Shown here in pieces: positions 1 through 7,089 of a stretch of DNA of 13,868 nucleotides; position 1 is the stretch's first letter, and the number at the start of each line of letters is the position of its first letter. This stretch comes from Chloroflexia bacterium (GTDB taxonomy: Bacteria; Chloroflexota; Chloroflexia; Thermomicrobiales; JALYUS01): positions 1-13,868 of the forward strand of contig JAICIL010000090.1 of the NCBI GenBank assembly GCA_025924435.1, read 5' to 3'. The notes beneath the pieces were generated by a model. The model was given only the letters and a program-made list of their open reading frames with translations, searched no databases and had not been told where the DNA came from. The position numbers and the translations under genes were made by a program.

Positions 1-294
1 AACGGCACCCTCACGCCGATCGGCTATCTGGACGGCGGGCAGGGGGAACGCACCGACGCGGGGGGCAGCCACTACGTCAGCGGCAGCCTGGGGGTGGGCA
101 GCGAGACGAAGAACGGGGCGACGACCTACTACACGCGGACACCAAGCGGGCATCTGGTCAGCCAGCGGAACGCGAGCGGGCGTCGTTGTTCGATGCTGTC
201 CGAATGCAAAAAGACGTTTAACGTGATTCTCGCCGCTTTTTTTACGCGCTTCTCATCTCACGCTCAGGGCGGGCCGCTACCATGTCGCGTGTGA
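1..294 (+). pseudogene. C-terminal remnant of an RHS/YD-repeat protein (5' end outside window)
   Basis: The frame is open from base 1 to a TGA at 292-294, so the gene begins outside the window. Residues read GGSHYVSGSLGVGSE, then TTYYTRTPSGHLVSQR, which is the typical spacing and wording of RHS/YD-repeat proteins (large secreted or toxin-delivery proteins). In that family this segment is normally followed by a YYLFDG...G stretch and the RHS core end. Here the similarity stops at about base 180 and the last ~37 codons look non-coding (Cys/Phe-rich, poor GC3). An LFDAV string appears at about 193-207 in another frame, followed soon by a stop, so a frameshift plus decay is possible. I therefore call it a truncated tail rather than a normal C-terminus. 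The RHS assignment rests on a short stretch and is moderately sure. Confidence 0.55.
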
Positions 295-325
295 GCAGGC
301 GATAGACGCCGCTCGGGGAGGAATC

Positions 326-370
326 ATGGCGACGGATGACCGCATCGCGCTCGGTGGGGAAAACGAATGA
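326..370 (+). CDS. Possible 14-codon leader ORF coupled to the ABC ATPase
   Basis: ATG at 326 is preceded by a strong GGGGAGGA ribosome binding site (315-322). It encodes MATDDRIALGGENE and stops with TGA at 368-370, which overlaps the ATPase start codon in the ATGA arrangement (367-370). The ATPase has only a weaker GGGGAAA-like site of its own. The layout fits translational coupling or a leader peptide. It could also be chance, because the ORF is too short for codon statistics. Confidence 0.3.
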   Translation: MATDDRIALGGENE

Positions 371-1122
371 CAATTGAACTGCGCGACATCACGAAGACGT
401 ACCAGACGGGCGCGATGGACCTGACGGTCCTCAAGGGCATCTCCTTCGCCATCGGCGACGGCGAACTCTGCGCGATCATGGGGCCGTCCGGTTCCGGCAA
501 GAGCACGCTGATGAATGTGATCGGCTGCCTCGATACCCCGACCGACGGGCAGTACCTGCTGGATGGCCAGGATGTCGCGGCGCTCGACGAGAACGAGTTG
601 GCGCGCGTGCGCAATCGCAAGATCGGCTTCGTCTTCCAGAGTTACAACCTCGTCAAGCGCACCACGGCGCTGGACAACGTGCAGTTGCCGATGCTCTACG
701 CGGGCGTCCCGCCCGAGGAGCGGCGCCGGCGCGCGGTGGACGCGCTGGAGTCGGTGGGGCTTGGCGACCGGCTCGACCACAAGCCGAACGAACTCTCCGG
801 CGGGCAGCAGCAGCGCGTCTCCATCGCCCGCGCCCTGGTGATGCGCCCGACGCTGATCCTCGCCGACGAGCCGACGGGCGCGCTCGACTCGCGCAGCGCG
901 GTGGAGGTGATGGACATCTTCCAGCGGCTCAACGAGGAGTTGGGCATCACGGTCGTTTTCGTCACCCACGAGCCGGACATCGCGGAGTACACGCACCGGA
1001 TCATCCGCATTCGGGACGGCTACCTGGGGGCGGACGAGCGCGTCGAGCGGCAGCGGGACGCGGCGGCGGAATTGGCGCGGCGCGTCGTCGTCCCGTTCCC
1101 CACCGCCCGCGCGTTGGTGTAA
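367..1122 (+). CDS. ABC transporter ATP-binding protein, MacB/LolD type
   Basis: Cytoplasmic ATPase subunit of 251 residues that powers the permease encoded 12 bases downstream. All nucleotide-binding motifs are intact: Walker A GPSGSGKST (39-47), Q-loop FQSYNL (90-95), signature LSGGQQQR (143-150), Walker B LILADEP (163-169), D-loop ALD (172-174) and H-loop His201. The opening MTIELRDITKTYQTG and the PTGALDS string are typical of the MacB/LolD/FtsE-like group, which drives mechanotransmission-type exporters rather than channel-type importers. The C-terminal ~30 residues (from about 220) are Arg-rich and extend past the usual domain end. The start at 367 fits the family N-terminus. The substrate cannot be told from the sequence: peptides, antibiotics, lipoproteins and macrolides are all handled by relatives. 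Confidence 0.93.
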   Translation: MTIELRDITKTYQTGAMDLTVLKGISFAIGDGELCAIMGPSGSGKSTLMNVIGCLDTPTDGQYLLDGQDVAALDENELARVRNRKIGFVFQSYNLVKRTTALDNVQLPMLYAGVPPEERRRRAVDALESVGLGDRLDHKPNELSGGQQQRVSIARALVMRPTLILADEPTGALDSRSAVEVMDIFQRLNEELGITVVFVTHEPDIAEYTHRIIRIRDGYLGADERVERQRDAAAELARRVVVPFPTARALV

Positions 1123-1134
1123 GGAGTCCCCACG

Positions 1135-2496
<1,362 letters not shown>

Positions 2497-2512
2497 GCAG
2501 GGGAGCTGCGGG

Positions 2513-2716
2513 ATGGAGAAGAAGGCGCGGGCGCGCGTGTCGCCGCTCGCCGTGCTCATGCCAATCGGCGTCTGCATCGCCATCGGTCGCTTCACCTATG
2601 CGGTCGCGGAGCGCGCGGGCATCACCACGGGGCTGGCGGCGGCGATTGCCGGGGTGATCGGCCTCCTTTGGTTCATCTTCTTCGTCGGCAGATTGGTTGA
2701 GCAGGCGCAACGATGA
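2513..2716 (+). CDS. Small two-helix membrane protein of the ABC operon
   Basis: Sixty-seven residues with a basic start (MEKKARARV), a first hydrophobic helix at about 11-27 and a second at about 37-58, ending in a polar VEQAQR tail. It starts 16 bases after the permease stop with a GGGGAG site at 2501-2506. An in-frame upstream ATG (2474) lies inside the permease gene and is less likely. The short gap puts it in the ABC operon. It may be an accessory subunit of the exporter, but I recognise no family and this role is inferred from position only. The stop overlaps a downstream ATG (2713) whose reading frame looks non-coding. Confidence 0.7.
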   Translation: MEKKARARVSPLAVLMPIGVCIAIGRFTYAVAERAGITTGLAAAIAGVIGLLWFIFFVGRLVEQAQR

Positions 2717-2757
2717 CCACACGGGGAGCGATCCGGCCACCCGAAGGGCCGATACAC

Positions 2758-2805
2758 GCGGAGAACGCAAAGAAGAAAAAGGTCCCCCTCCTTTGCGCCC
2801 TCCGC
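2758..2805. repeat. REP-like imperfect hairpin in intergenic DNA
   Basis: The arms GCGGAGAACGCAAAGAAG (2758-2775) and CTCCTTTGCGCCCTCCGC (2788-2805) pair at 15 of 18 positions around a 12-base loop. It lies between the ABC operon and the next small gene. Translations of this kind of sequence (AENAKKKK..LLCALRAL) recur as spurious ORFs in many genomes, so I read it as a dispersed intergenic palindrome and not as coding. It could also help to end transcription of the operon, although no T-run follows. Confidence 0.5.
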
Positions 2806-2831
2806 GCCCTGTATCTACGGAGGCATGTTCA

Positions 2832-3050
2832 ATGGCGCATTACCTCACCGAACTCGTCACCGCGCGCGTATCCCGCGGCCCCGCCGTCCTCCGCGTCGTA
2901 CGGCGGTGGCGATTGAAGCCGCTGGGCGACCCGGCGGACTCCCGGCGCTGGATCGCGCACGCCATGCAGTGGCGGCGGCCGCGCGGTTACCGGGTGATCC
3001 GCAATGGGCGTATCGCGCGCACCCATGCCCGGCTCGGCGGGCTGCGGTAG
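2832..3050 (+). CDS. Small Arg/Trp-rich hypothetical protein
   Basis: Seventy-two residues, beginning MAHYLTELVTARVSRGPAV. GGAGG (2819-2823) sits 8 bases before the ATG, which is ideal. By my reading about nine codons in ten end in G or C, matching the real genes here. The protein has about 17 Arg and 3 Trp, so it is strongly basic and probably soluble or nucleic-acid/membrane-surface binding. A motif such as GYRVIRNGRIARTHARLGG (52-70) suggests a small beta-hairpin, but no family is recognised. The open frame continues upstream to 2697 through the REP-like hairpin; that part looks non-coding, which is why 2832 is chosen. The gap 3051-3134 downstream holds nothing I can name. Confidence 0.6.
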   Translation: MAHYLTELVTARVSRGPAVLRVVRRWRLKPLGDPADSRRWIAHAMQWRRPRGYRVIRNGRIARTHARLGGLR

Positions 3051-3142
3051 GCAGCCGCGCGTCGAGCCTCGGCGGTCGCATGCGGGCACGAAACGGGGGA
3101 GCCGCCCGGATCGCCCGTCGCTCCAGGGTGGACGGCCATCTG

Positions 3143-3169
3143 TGGACTAAGCCACATGATGTTGCACGT
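3143..3169 (+). repeat. Left terminal inverted repeat (27 bp)
   Basis: Begins TGGACTAAGCC and ends TGCACGT. It differs from the reverse complement of the right repeat at only three positions (base 13 and bases 19-20). A weaker match continues inward, with ATCGGT at 3182-3187. It is flanked on the outside by the 8-mer GCCATCTG (3135-3142). Confidence 0.8.
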
Positions 3170-3242
3170 ATTTCGTCAGTGATCGGTGGCGAGGTCCCAT
3201 GCCCGCACATCGACCGTGAGATTGCTCCGCCGCCTCGGTCTG

Positions 3243-3563
3243 CTACGGCGTTGCCGCCTGCTCGAAGATGCCATCGGCGATCAGCACCGTGCCGAGCGCG
3301 CCGACCGCCGGTCCTGTCATCAGCCCGTACGTCTGCTCGCGCCCGACCGGGGTGAGCGCCTGCTGCGCCGACTGCGCGGCCTCGACCGAATCGAAGAGCA
3401 GCACCGCCAGCCGTTTGTTCTCTCCTTGGTCCACCAGGAGGAACCCCCGATAGCCTGGTACTTTTTGCGCGGCGGGCACGAGGTGGTCGCGGACCCGGCG
3501 ATGGAGTTCGTCCGCCTGCTGCGGATCGACGGGATAGGTGACAATGCTGACGCCCATAGTCAT
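3243..3563 (-). CDS. ABM-like dimeric alpha/beta-barrel protein, passenger of the cassette
   Basis: One hundred and six residues; a single ferredoxin-like alpha/beta domain of the antibiotic-biosynthesis-monooxygenase/stress-barrel type. The pattern is strand VSIVTYPV (5-12), a helix rich in HRRVRDHLVPAAQ (21-33), the family-like VPGYRGFLLVD turn and strand (35-45), then strand RLAVLLFDS (51-59) and helix EAAQSAQQAL (61-70). Relatives form dimeric barrels; some are heme-degrading or quinol monooxygenases, and many have no known reaction. I see no residue that fixes an activity. The start is supported by GAGGAG 7-8 bases upstream on the - strand; an in-frame ATG two codons later is also possible. 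The gene lies wholly inside the inverted-repeat cassette and has its own promoter. Confidence 0.75.
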   Translation of the reverse strand: MTMGVSIVTYPVDPQQADELHRRVRDHLVPAAQKVPGYRGFLLVDQGENKRLAVLLFDSVEAAQSAQQALTPVGREQTYGLMTGPAVGALGTVLIADGIFEQAATP

Positions 3564-3599
3564 CGGAGTACTCCTCTACGCGATGCGGTGACGCCTGCG

Positions 3600-3629
3600 C
3601 TTATACTCGTTTGTCCAACCGATTGCCAA
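3600..3629 (-). promoter_or_regulatory. Sigma70-type promoter of the cassette gene
   Basis: On the - strand TTGGCA (3629-3624) and TATAAG (3605-3600) are separated by 18 bases, each 5/6 to consensus. The start of transcription would fall near 3592, about 28 bases before the ATG. The -35 box begins only 3 bases inside the right terminal repeat, so the repeat could also serve as an upstream control site. Confidence 0.55.
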
Positions 3630-3632
3630 CCG

Positions 3633-3659
3633 ACGTGCAGGATCATATGGCTTAGTCCA
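3633..3659 (-). repeat. Right terminal inverted repeat (27 bp)
   Basis: Inverted copy of 3143-3169 (24/27), reading ...GGCTTAGTCCA on the + strand up to its outer edge. It is followed at once by the second GCCATCTG (3660-3667). It also makes a small palindrome with its flank, ATGGCT (3647-3652) against AGCCAT (3659-3664). Confidence 0.8.
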
Positions 3660-3731
3660 GCCATCTGCTCTTGGAATGGTGGTAGCGGGCTTTCCAGCCT
3701 GCCCCTCTCCGAGCAAAGGTGATGCGCCCGC

Positions 3732-4331
3732 TTATCCCTTGCGCACCGCCCAGGCGACCTCGCCCTCGTGGACCTGCATATCGGCCATGTGCGGCCGGAT
3801 ATTCGCCTCCCCGTACCGATTCAGGTTCGGCTTCGCCCGCTCCCACGCCTCCTTCGAGTCCCACCCCGCGTACGAAATGCGTTTGCCGCCGTCCGTCGCG
3901 ATGATCGTGAGCATGTTGAATCCCGGCTGCTCCGCGAAGATCGGGATGAACTCATTGCGTATCTTCTCGGTCAGATCGGGCGCGCTCGGCTTCGGCGTCT
4001 GCACCCGCACCACGCCGTATTTCGGCGTCTTGTCGGGTGCCGTCTGGCCGTGCGTCAGGCGCGCCTCGCCGATGTGGCTCTCCATCGAGACGACGCTCGG
4101 CCCCATGTTCTCCTTCACCCACCCCGAGAGCGTCGCGTCCGCCTGCTCGGCCTGCGCGCGCGTCTCCCAGCGGGAGAGCGAGATGAAGGAGTCAGGGCCG
4201 GTGCGCACGACGGTGTAGCGGCTGAGGCCGGGTTGCTCCCGCATCCGGGGCAGGAGTTCGTTGCGGGCTTTCTCCAATGATTCATCGAGAGTGCCGGGCT
4301 TAACCCGATAGATGCCAACGCGCGCGTGCAT
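3732..4331 (-). CDS. Tandem two-domain ABM-like protein
   Basis: One hundred and ninety-nine residues made of two related alpha/beta-barrel domains. Domain 1 (about 1-92) has HARVGIYRVKPG, LLPRMREQPGLSRYTVVR and FISLSRWETRAQAEQAD. Domain 2 (about 104-194) has YGVVRVQTPKP, FIPIFAEQPGFNMLTIIA and RISYAGWDSKEAWERA. The repeated 'EQPG' turn followed by a strand, then 'W(E/D)(T/S)(R/K)' and a helix, shows the internal duplication. Such fusions make an intramolecular version of the dimeric barrel; the reaction is unknown. The start at 4331 is chosen because GGGAGGAA lies 7 bases upstream, whereas the open frame extending to 4556 crosses the promoter and lacks family similarity. A third barrel gene, with only one domain, lies downstream in the mobile cassette. 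Confidence 0.8.
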   Translation of the reverse strand: MHARVGIYRVKPGTLDESLEKARNELLPRMREQPGLSRYTVVRTGPDSFISLSRWETRAQAEQADATLSGWVKENMGPSVVSMESHIGEARLTHGQTAPDKTPKYGVVRVQTPKPSAPDLTEKIRNEFIPIFAEQPGFNMLTIIATDGGKRISYAGWDSKEAWERAKPNLNRYGEANIRPHMADMQVHEGEVAWAVRKG

Positions 4332-4449
4332 GTGCGTTCCTCCCTGCCGCGAGCGGGACGCGGCAACCGAATGGATGCGCGAACGAACGACGGACCCGAT
4401 ACGGCGTCGCATCCCGTTCCCAACTGCTTCGTTGCGATTGGACTGTGTC

Positions 4450-4478
4450 AGCATAGCACAGATCACCGATAGTGCCAG
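4450..4478 (-). promoter_or_regulatory. Promoter for the two-domain ABM-like gene
   Basis: On the - strand CTGGCA (4478-4473) is followed after 17 bases by TATGCT (4455-4450), with an extended TGTGC just before the -10. That predicts a leader of about 110 bases before the ATG at 4331. The 12-base string AGCATAGCACAG (+ strand, 4450-4461) recurs exactly at the MFS start region (6687-6698). Confidence 0.45.
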
Positions 4479-4552
4479 AGGCATGACCGACAAATGTGGC
4501 CCGTCGGCGGCGTGCGATGGACCCTGTGAGCGATGGGGCGAGTCTGGGGAGG

Positions 4553-5398
4553 TCAAGAAAGCGGCGCGAGACCGTCCGCCACGGCGGTGAGCAGAGCGGC
4601 GATGCCCGTGACGCCCGTCGCGATGGCGTCCACGCTGGCGAGGACTTCCGGCGGGGCGGTGCCGTCCGGCGCGACGACGCCGATGCTCAGGCCCGCCACC
4701 TCCCCGGCGGCGCGCAGGCCGCGCAGCGCGTCGAAGGCGTCCACATCGGTCAAGTCGTCGCCGAACATCACCACGCTGTCGAGGGCGTACGCCGCGCAGA
4801 GGCGGCGGAGCGCGGAGCCTTTATTGATCGGCACCGGCGGGCGGATTTCGATCAAGGCCCGCCCCTCGGTGAGCCATAAACCCTCGGCGGCGGCGAGCGG
4901 TTCGAGCAGCGCGAACAGGGCGGCGCGCGCGTCGCGCTGGTTCGGCGCGAGGCGGTAGTGGACGCTGGCGGTCGGCCCTTTGTCCTCCAGGATCGTGCCG
5001 GGCGGCAGCGGCGCGACCCGCAGTTCTTCGATCACGCGGTGGACGTGCGGCGCGTAGGGTGCGGCGTCCGCGTCGGCGGCGAGCGCGCCGCCCGCGAGCG
5101 TCTCCATGCCGTGATTGCCGACGACGGGCAGCGCGGGGATGCCGACGACGCCCGCGCCATCCTCGGCGCGGCGCCCCGTCAGGGCGGCGACGAGCGTCAG
5201 GCGGGGGATGAGGCGCATCAGGGCGTGGCGGGCGCCCTCGTCCACGCGGGCCGCGCCGGGCGTCGCGGCGATGGGCGCGATCGTGCCGTCAATGTCGGTG
5301 ATCACACCGGCGCGCGGCAGCCGCAGGAGGCGGAGCAATTCCCGCACATCGGCGGGCGGTGGGATGGCGAGCGATGCGGGCGGATCAGTCGTCGCCAT
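4553..5398 (-). CDS. otsB: Trehalose-6-phosphate phosphatase
   Basis: HAD-superfamily enzyme of 281 residues that removes phosphate from trehalose 6-phosphate to give trehalose, a stress protectant, in the cytoplasm. Motif I is DIDGT (35-39) with nucleophile Asp35 and acid Asp37; motif II is LTGR (73-76, Thr74); GNHG (94-97) is the family signature; Lys193 in NKG is motif III; GDDLTDVDAF (213-222) is the Mg-binding motif IV. Length is usual for OtsB. The start at 5398 lies inside the last codons of the MFS gene (14-base overlap), so translation is probably coupled; only a weak GGAAG site is seen. No OtsA synthase is in the window, so the substrate must come from elsewhere. Confidence 0.9.
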   Translation of the reverse strand: MATTDPPASLAIPPPADVRELLRLLRLPRAGVITDIDGTIAPIAATPGAARVDEGARHALMRLIPRLTLVAALTGRRAEDGAGVVGIPALPVVGNHGMETLAGGALAADADAAPYAPHVHRVIEELRVAPLPPGTILEDKGPTASVHYRLAPNQRDARAALFALLEPLAAAEGLWLTEGRALIEIRPPVPINKGSALRRLCAAYALDSVVMFGDDLTDVDAFDALRGLRAAGEVAGLSIGVVAPDGTAPPEVLASVDAIATGVTGIAALLTAVADGLAPLS

Positions 5399-6677
5399 GC
5401 ACGACTTCCGGCACGGGCTTTGCGGCCCCTCCCTGCCCCGCGGCGGCATCCCTGGCGCGCTGCCGCTTGCCGCCCGTCTCGCGCGCGACGAGGGCGAAGA
5501 AGAGGCCCGTCGCGATAATGAGCGTGGCGTTGATGGCGAGCGCGGGGCCGTAGCCCGCCGCGTCGGAGACGATGCCCATGCAGATCGGGCCGAGGATGAA
5601 GCCGATATCCCCGAAGGAGCGATAGACGCCGAGCCGCGCGCCGATCCCCTGCCCCTGCGCCAGATCGGCGACGTAGGCGGAGGGCGCGGGGCCGGCGACG
5701 CCCGTGCTGATGCCGAACAGGGCGGCAGAGAGCGTGAACCAGAGGATGTTCGGGCTGACGATGAAGCAGACGACGGAGATGCCGGAGAGGATCGTGCTCG
5801 GCACAATCGCCGCTTTGCGCCCGAGGTTGTCCACCATCCACCCGGCGACCGGGACGCAGACGAGGTTGCCGAGCGTCGCGAGCGTCAGGATGCCGCCGAT
5901 CGCCTCCTCGCCGAGATGGTAGCGGTCCGCGCCGAGCAGGGGGAGTGCGGTCGTGCGCGTGCCGGTGCGGGTGAAGAACTGCGCGAGGGTGAGCAGGCAG
6001 ATGGCGAGGAAGGAGATGTCGCTGAGGAACCGCCACGCCGCGAAGGGGGAGGCGCGGCGCGGGCTTGCCGCCTCCTGCACCGGCGCCTGCTCCCGCGCGG
6101 GCGTCGGGATCGTATGGCGGCGCGAGAAGGCCCAGAGGAGGGCGAGGCAGGCCATCCCCGAATAGACGAAGAAGACGCCGCGCGCCCCGAGCGCCCCCGC
6201 GACCAACCCGCCGACCGTCGGGCCCGCCGTCGAGCCGAGCAGGAATGAGGCCTGGAAGGTGCTCATCATCCGCCCCCGGTTCTCCGGCGTGCTGATGTCC
6301 GCGACGGTCGCCTGCGCGCTGGTGATGAAGAGCGCCGAGCCGATCCCCTCGAGGAACCGGCCGAACAGGAGGACGGCGTAGACGGGCGCCAGCCCGCAGA
6401 CGATGGAGGAGACGGCGGTGAAGCACATCCCGCCGAGCAGGAACGGGCGGCGGCCGAAGCGGTCCGCCAACCGCCCGGCGGGGGTGTTCGTCAGCAGGCG
6501 GGCGATGGGATAGGCGGAGACGATCAGGCCGATCAACGCGCCATTGACGCCGAACGTCCGCCCGTAGAGGGGCAGGATGGGCGCGACCATCGAAAGCCCC
6601 ACCATGACGAGCGCCACCATCACGCAGAGCGTGAACATCAACTCATTCTGCCGGAGGAGCGCGAGCGCCTTCTTCAT
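5385..6677 (-). CDS. Major facilitator superfamily transporter
   Basis: Membrane transporter of 430 residues with about 12 hydrophobic segments. The first is at about 14-36. The MFS motif-A loop GRLADRFGRRPF (68-79) lies between TM2 and TM3, and GRFLEGIGSALF (106-117) is the usual TM4 start. The middle loop (about 190-205) is polar, and the C-terminus is a charged tail after residue 400. The type resembles multidrug or sugar efflux permeases; the substrate is not readable. It shares an operon with otsB (the stop overlaps the otsB start), which makes a link with trehalose or other sugar/osmolyte traffic possible but unproven. The ATG at 6677 lies only 10 bases from a -10-like box, so the message may be nearly leaderless. 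Confidence 0.9.
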   Translation of the reverse strand: MKKALALLRQNELMFTLCVMVALVMVGLSMVAPILPLYGRTFGVNGALIGLIVSAYPIARLLTNTPAGRLADRFGRRPFLLGGMCFTAVSSIVCGLAPVYAVLLFGRFLEGIGSALFITSAQATVADISTPENRGRMMSTFQASFLLGSTAGPTVGGLVAGALGARGVFFVYSGMACLALLWAFSRRHTIPTPAREQAPVQEAASPRRASPFAAWRFLSDISFLAICLLTLAQFFTRTGTRTTALPLLGADRYHLGEEAIGGILTLATLGNLVCVPVAGWMVDNLGRKAAIVPSTILSGISVVCFIVSPNILWFTLSAALFGISTGVAGPAPSAYVADLAQGQGIGARLGVYRSFGDIGFILGPICMGIVSDAAGYGPALAINATLIIATGLFFALVARETGGKRQRARDAAAGQGGAAKPVPEVVHGDD

Positions 6678-6686
6678 CGTGGCGCT

Positions 6687-6697
6687 AGCATAGCACA
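6687..6697 (-). promoter_or_regulatory. Extended -10 element ahead of the MFS-otsB operon
   Basis: The - strand reads TGTGCTATGCT, an extended -10 box (TATGCT at 6692-6687) identical to that at 4450-4460. No good -35 is seen at the right distance. Transcription would begin about 3 bases before the ATG at 6677, giving a leaderless or almost leaderless message. Confidence 0.35.
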
Positions 6698-6851
6698 GTC
6701 GGTGGCGGGCAGCGGGCTGCGGGAAGAGCGGACACGACGAACCGTGGCCGTGCCTGCCGTCCCTTCCGGGTCCTCATCCCGAACGATCCTCCCGCGTAGG
6801 AAGAAATACCCCCTGCAAATTACTCGCACATCTCGCAAGCGCGTCGCGCAT

Positions 6852-6868
6852 TCGGGAGGTTCTTCCGA
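6852..6868 (+). promoter_or_regulatory. Conserved leader hairpin, copy 1
   Basis: TCGGGAG and CTTCCGA make a 7-bp RNA stem (one G-U pair) around loop GTT. The same stem is kept at 11631-11647 with loop ATT, so the stem is unchanged while a loop base varies. Confidence 0.45.
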
Positions 6869-6887
6869 TGTGCCACCGCGACCTGCT

Positions 6888-6911
6888 CTGTATTCTAACA
6901 TACAGAAACTG
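6888..6911 (+). promoter_or_regulatory. Dyad-symmetric candidate operator
   Basis: CTGTAT (6888-6893) and ATACAG (6900-6905) form a perfect 6-bp inverted repeat with a 6-base centre, followed by a second small dyad CAG-AAA-CTG (6903-6911). The paralogous site at 11668-11691 keeps CTGTATT.TAAC and CAG.AACTG. It resembles but does not match the 16-bp E. coli LexA box (the spacer is two bases longer). Confidence 0.3.
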
Positions 6912-7089
6912 TGCGCTTCTGGTGGGGGCCGAGCGACCGGTTGGGCAGCCGCACGCCCGAATGTGTCAGCCAGTACAGAGAGGGGAAAGTCGGATGATGT
7001 CGCCACGCGGGTCCTGGGATGGAAATTTGCCACCACCCATATGGCGGGTCGCATCGTTGCCGCCAATAGGGCGCGCGACGCGGCCCGCC

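Larger units (their letters stand above)
3135..3667. mobile_element. 517-bp non-autonomous transposon-like cassette with TIRs and 8-bp target duplication
   Basis: The element proper is 3143-3659. Its ends are 27-bp inverted repeats (3143-3169 and 3633-3659, 24/27 identical). Directly outside both ends is the same 8-mer GCCATCTG (3135-3142 and 3660-3667), as expected for a target-site duplication. Removing the element and one copy leaves a simple intergenic joint. Inside are one complete gene on the - strand (3243-3563) and its promoter (3600-3629); there is no transposase, so any movement would need an enzyme supplied in trans. Eight-base duplications are known for several DDE families, for example ISL3 and IS66, but I cannot assign one. 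What I see is the repeat geometry; mobility is inferred. Confidence 0.75.
6783..6990 (+). promoter_or_regulatory. Conserved leader region of the first giant repeat-protein gene
   Basis: Shares an ordered series of blocks with 11567-11775: GAAATACC (6803-6810), ATTCGGGAG (6850-6858), CTTCCGATG (6862-6870), CTGTATT (6888-6894), CAG.AACTG (6903-6911) and CAGAGAGGGGA (6976-6986). The blocks keep almost the same spacing up to the CTGTATT element. It probably holds the promoter and 5' leader, duplicated with the gene, but no consensus -35/-10 pair with normal spacing is evident. Confidence 0.5.

Noticed and set aside
257..295. Hairpin CTCACGC...GCGTGTGAG as terminator of the RHS remnant
   Set aside because: The pairing is imperfect, the loop is long and no T-run follows; the T-run at 237-243 lies before it.
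2713..2916. 67-codon ORF with ATGA overlap after the small membrane protein
   Set aside because: Its first part translates the REP-like hairpin and the rest lies in the wrong frame over the 2832-3050 gene, which has better codon use and a good ribosome site.
3186..3722. 178-codon + strand ORF across the cassette
   Set aside because: Shadow of the - strand ABM-like gene, which has the promoter, ribosome site and fold pattern.
6888..6905. LexA (SOS) box
   Set aside because: CTGT and ACAG are separated by 10 bases instead of the 8 of the E. coli box, and the paralogous site has lost the right half.
6783..7089. Cyclic-di-GMP or other known riboswitch before the adhesin-like gene
   Set aside because: I looked for GEMM-like conserved strings in both leaders and found none; the shared hairpin does not fit a class I know.
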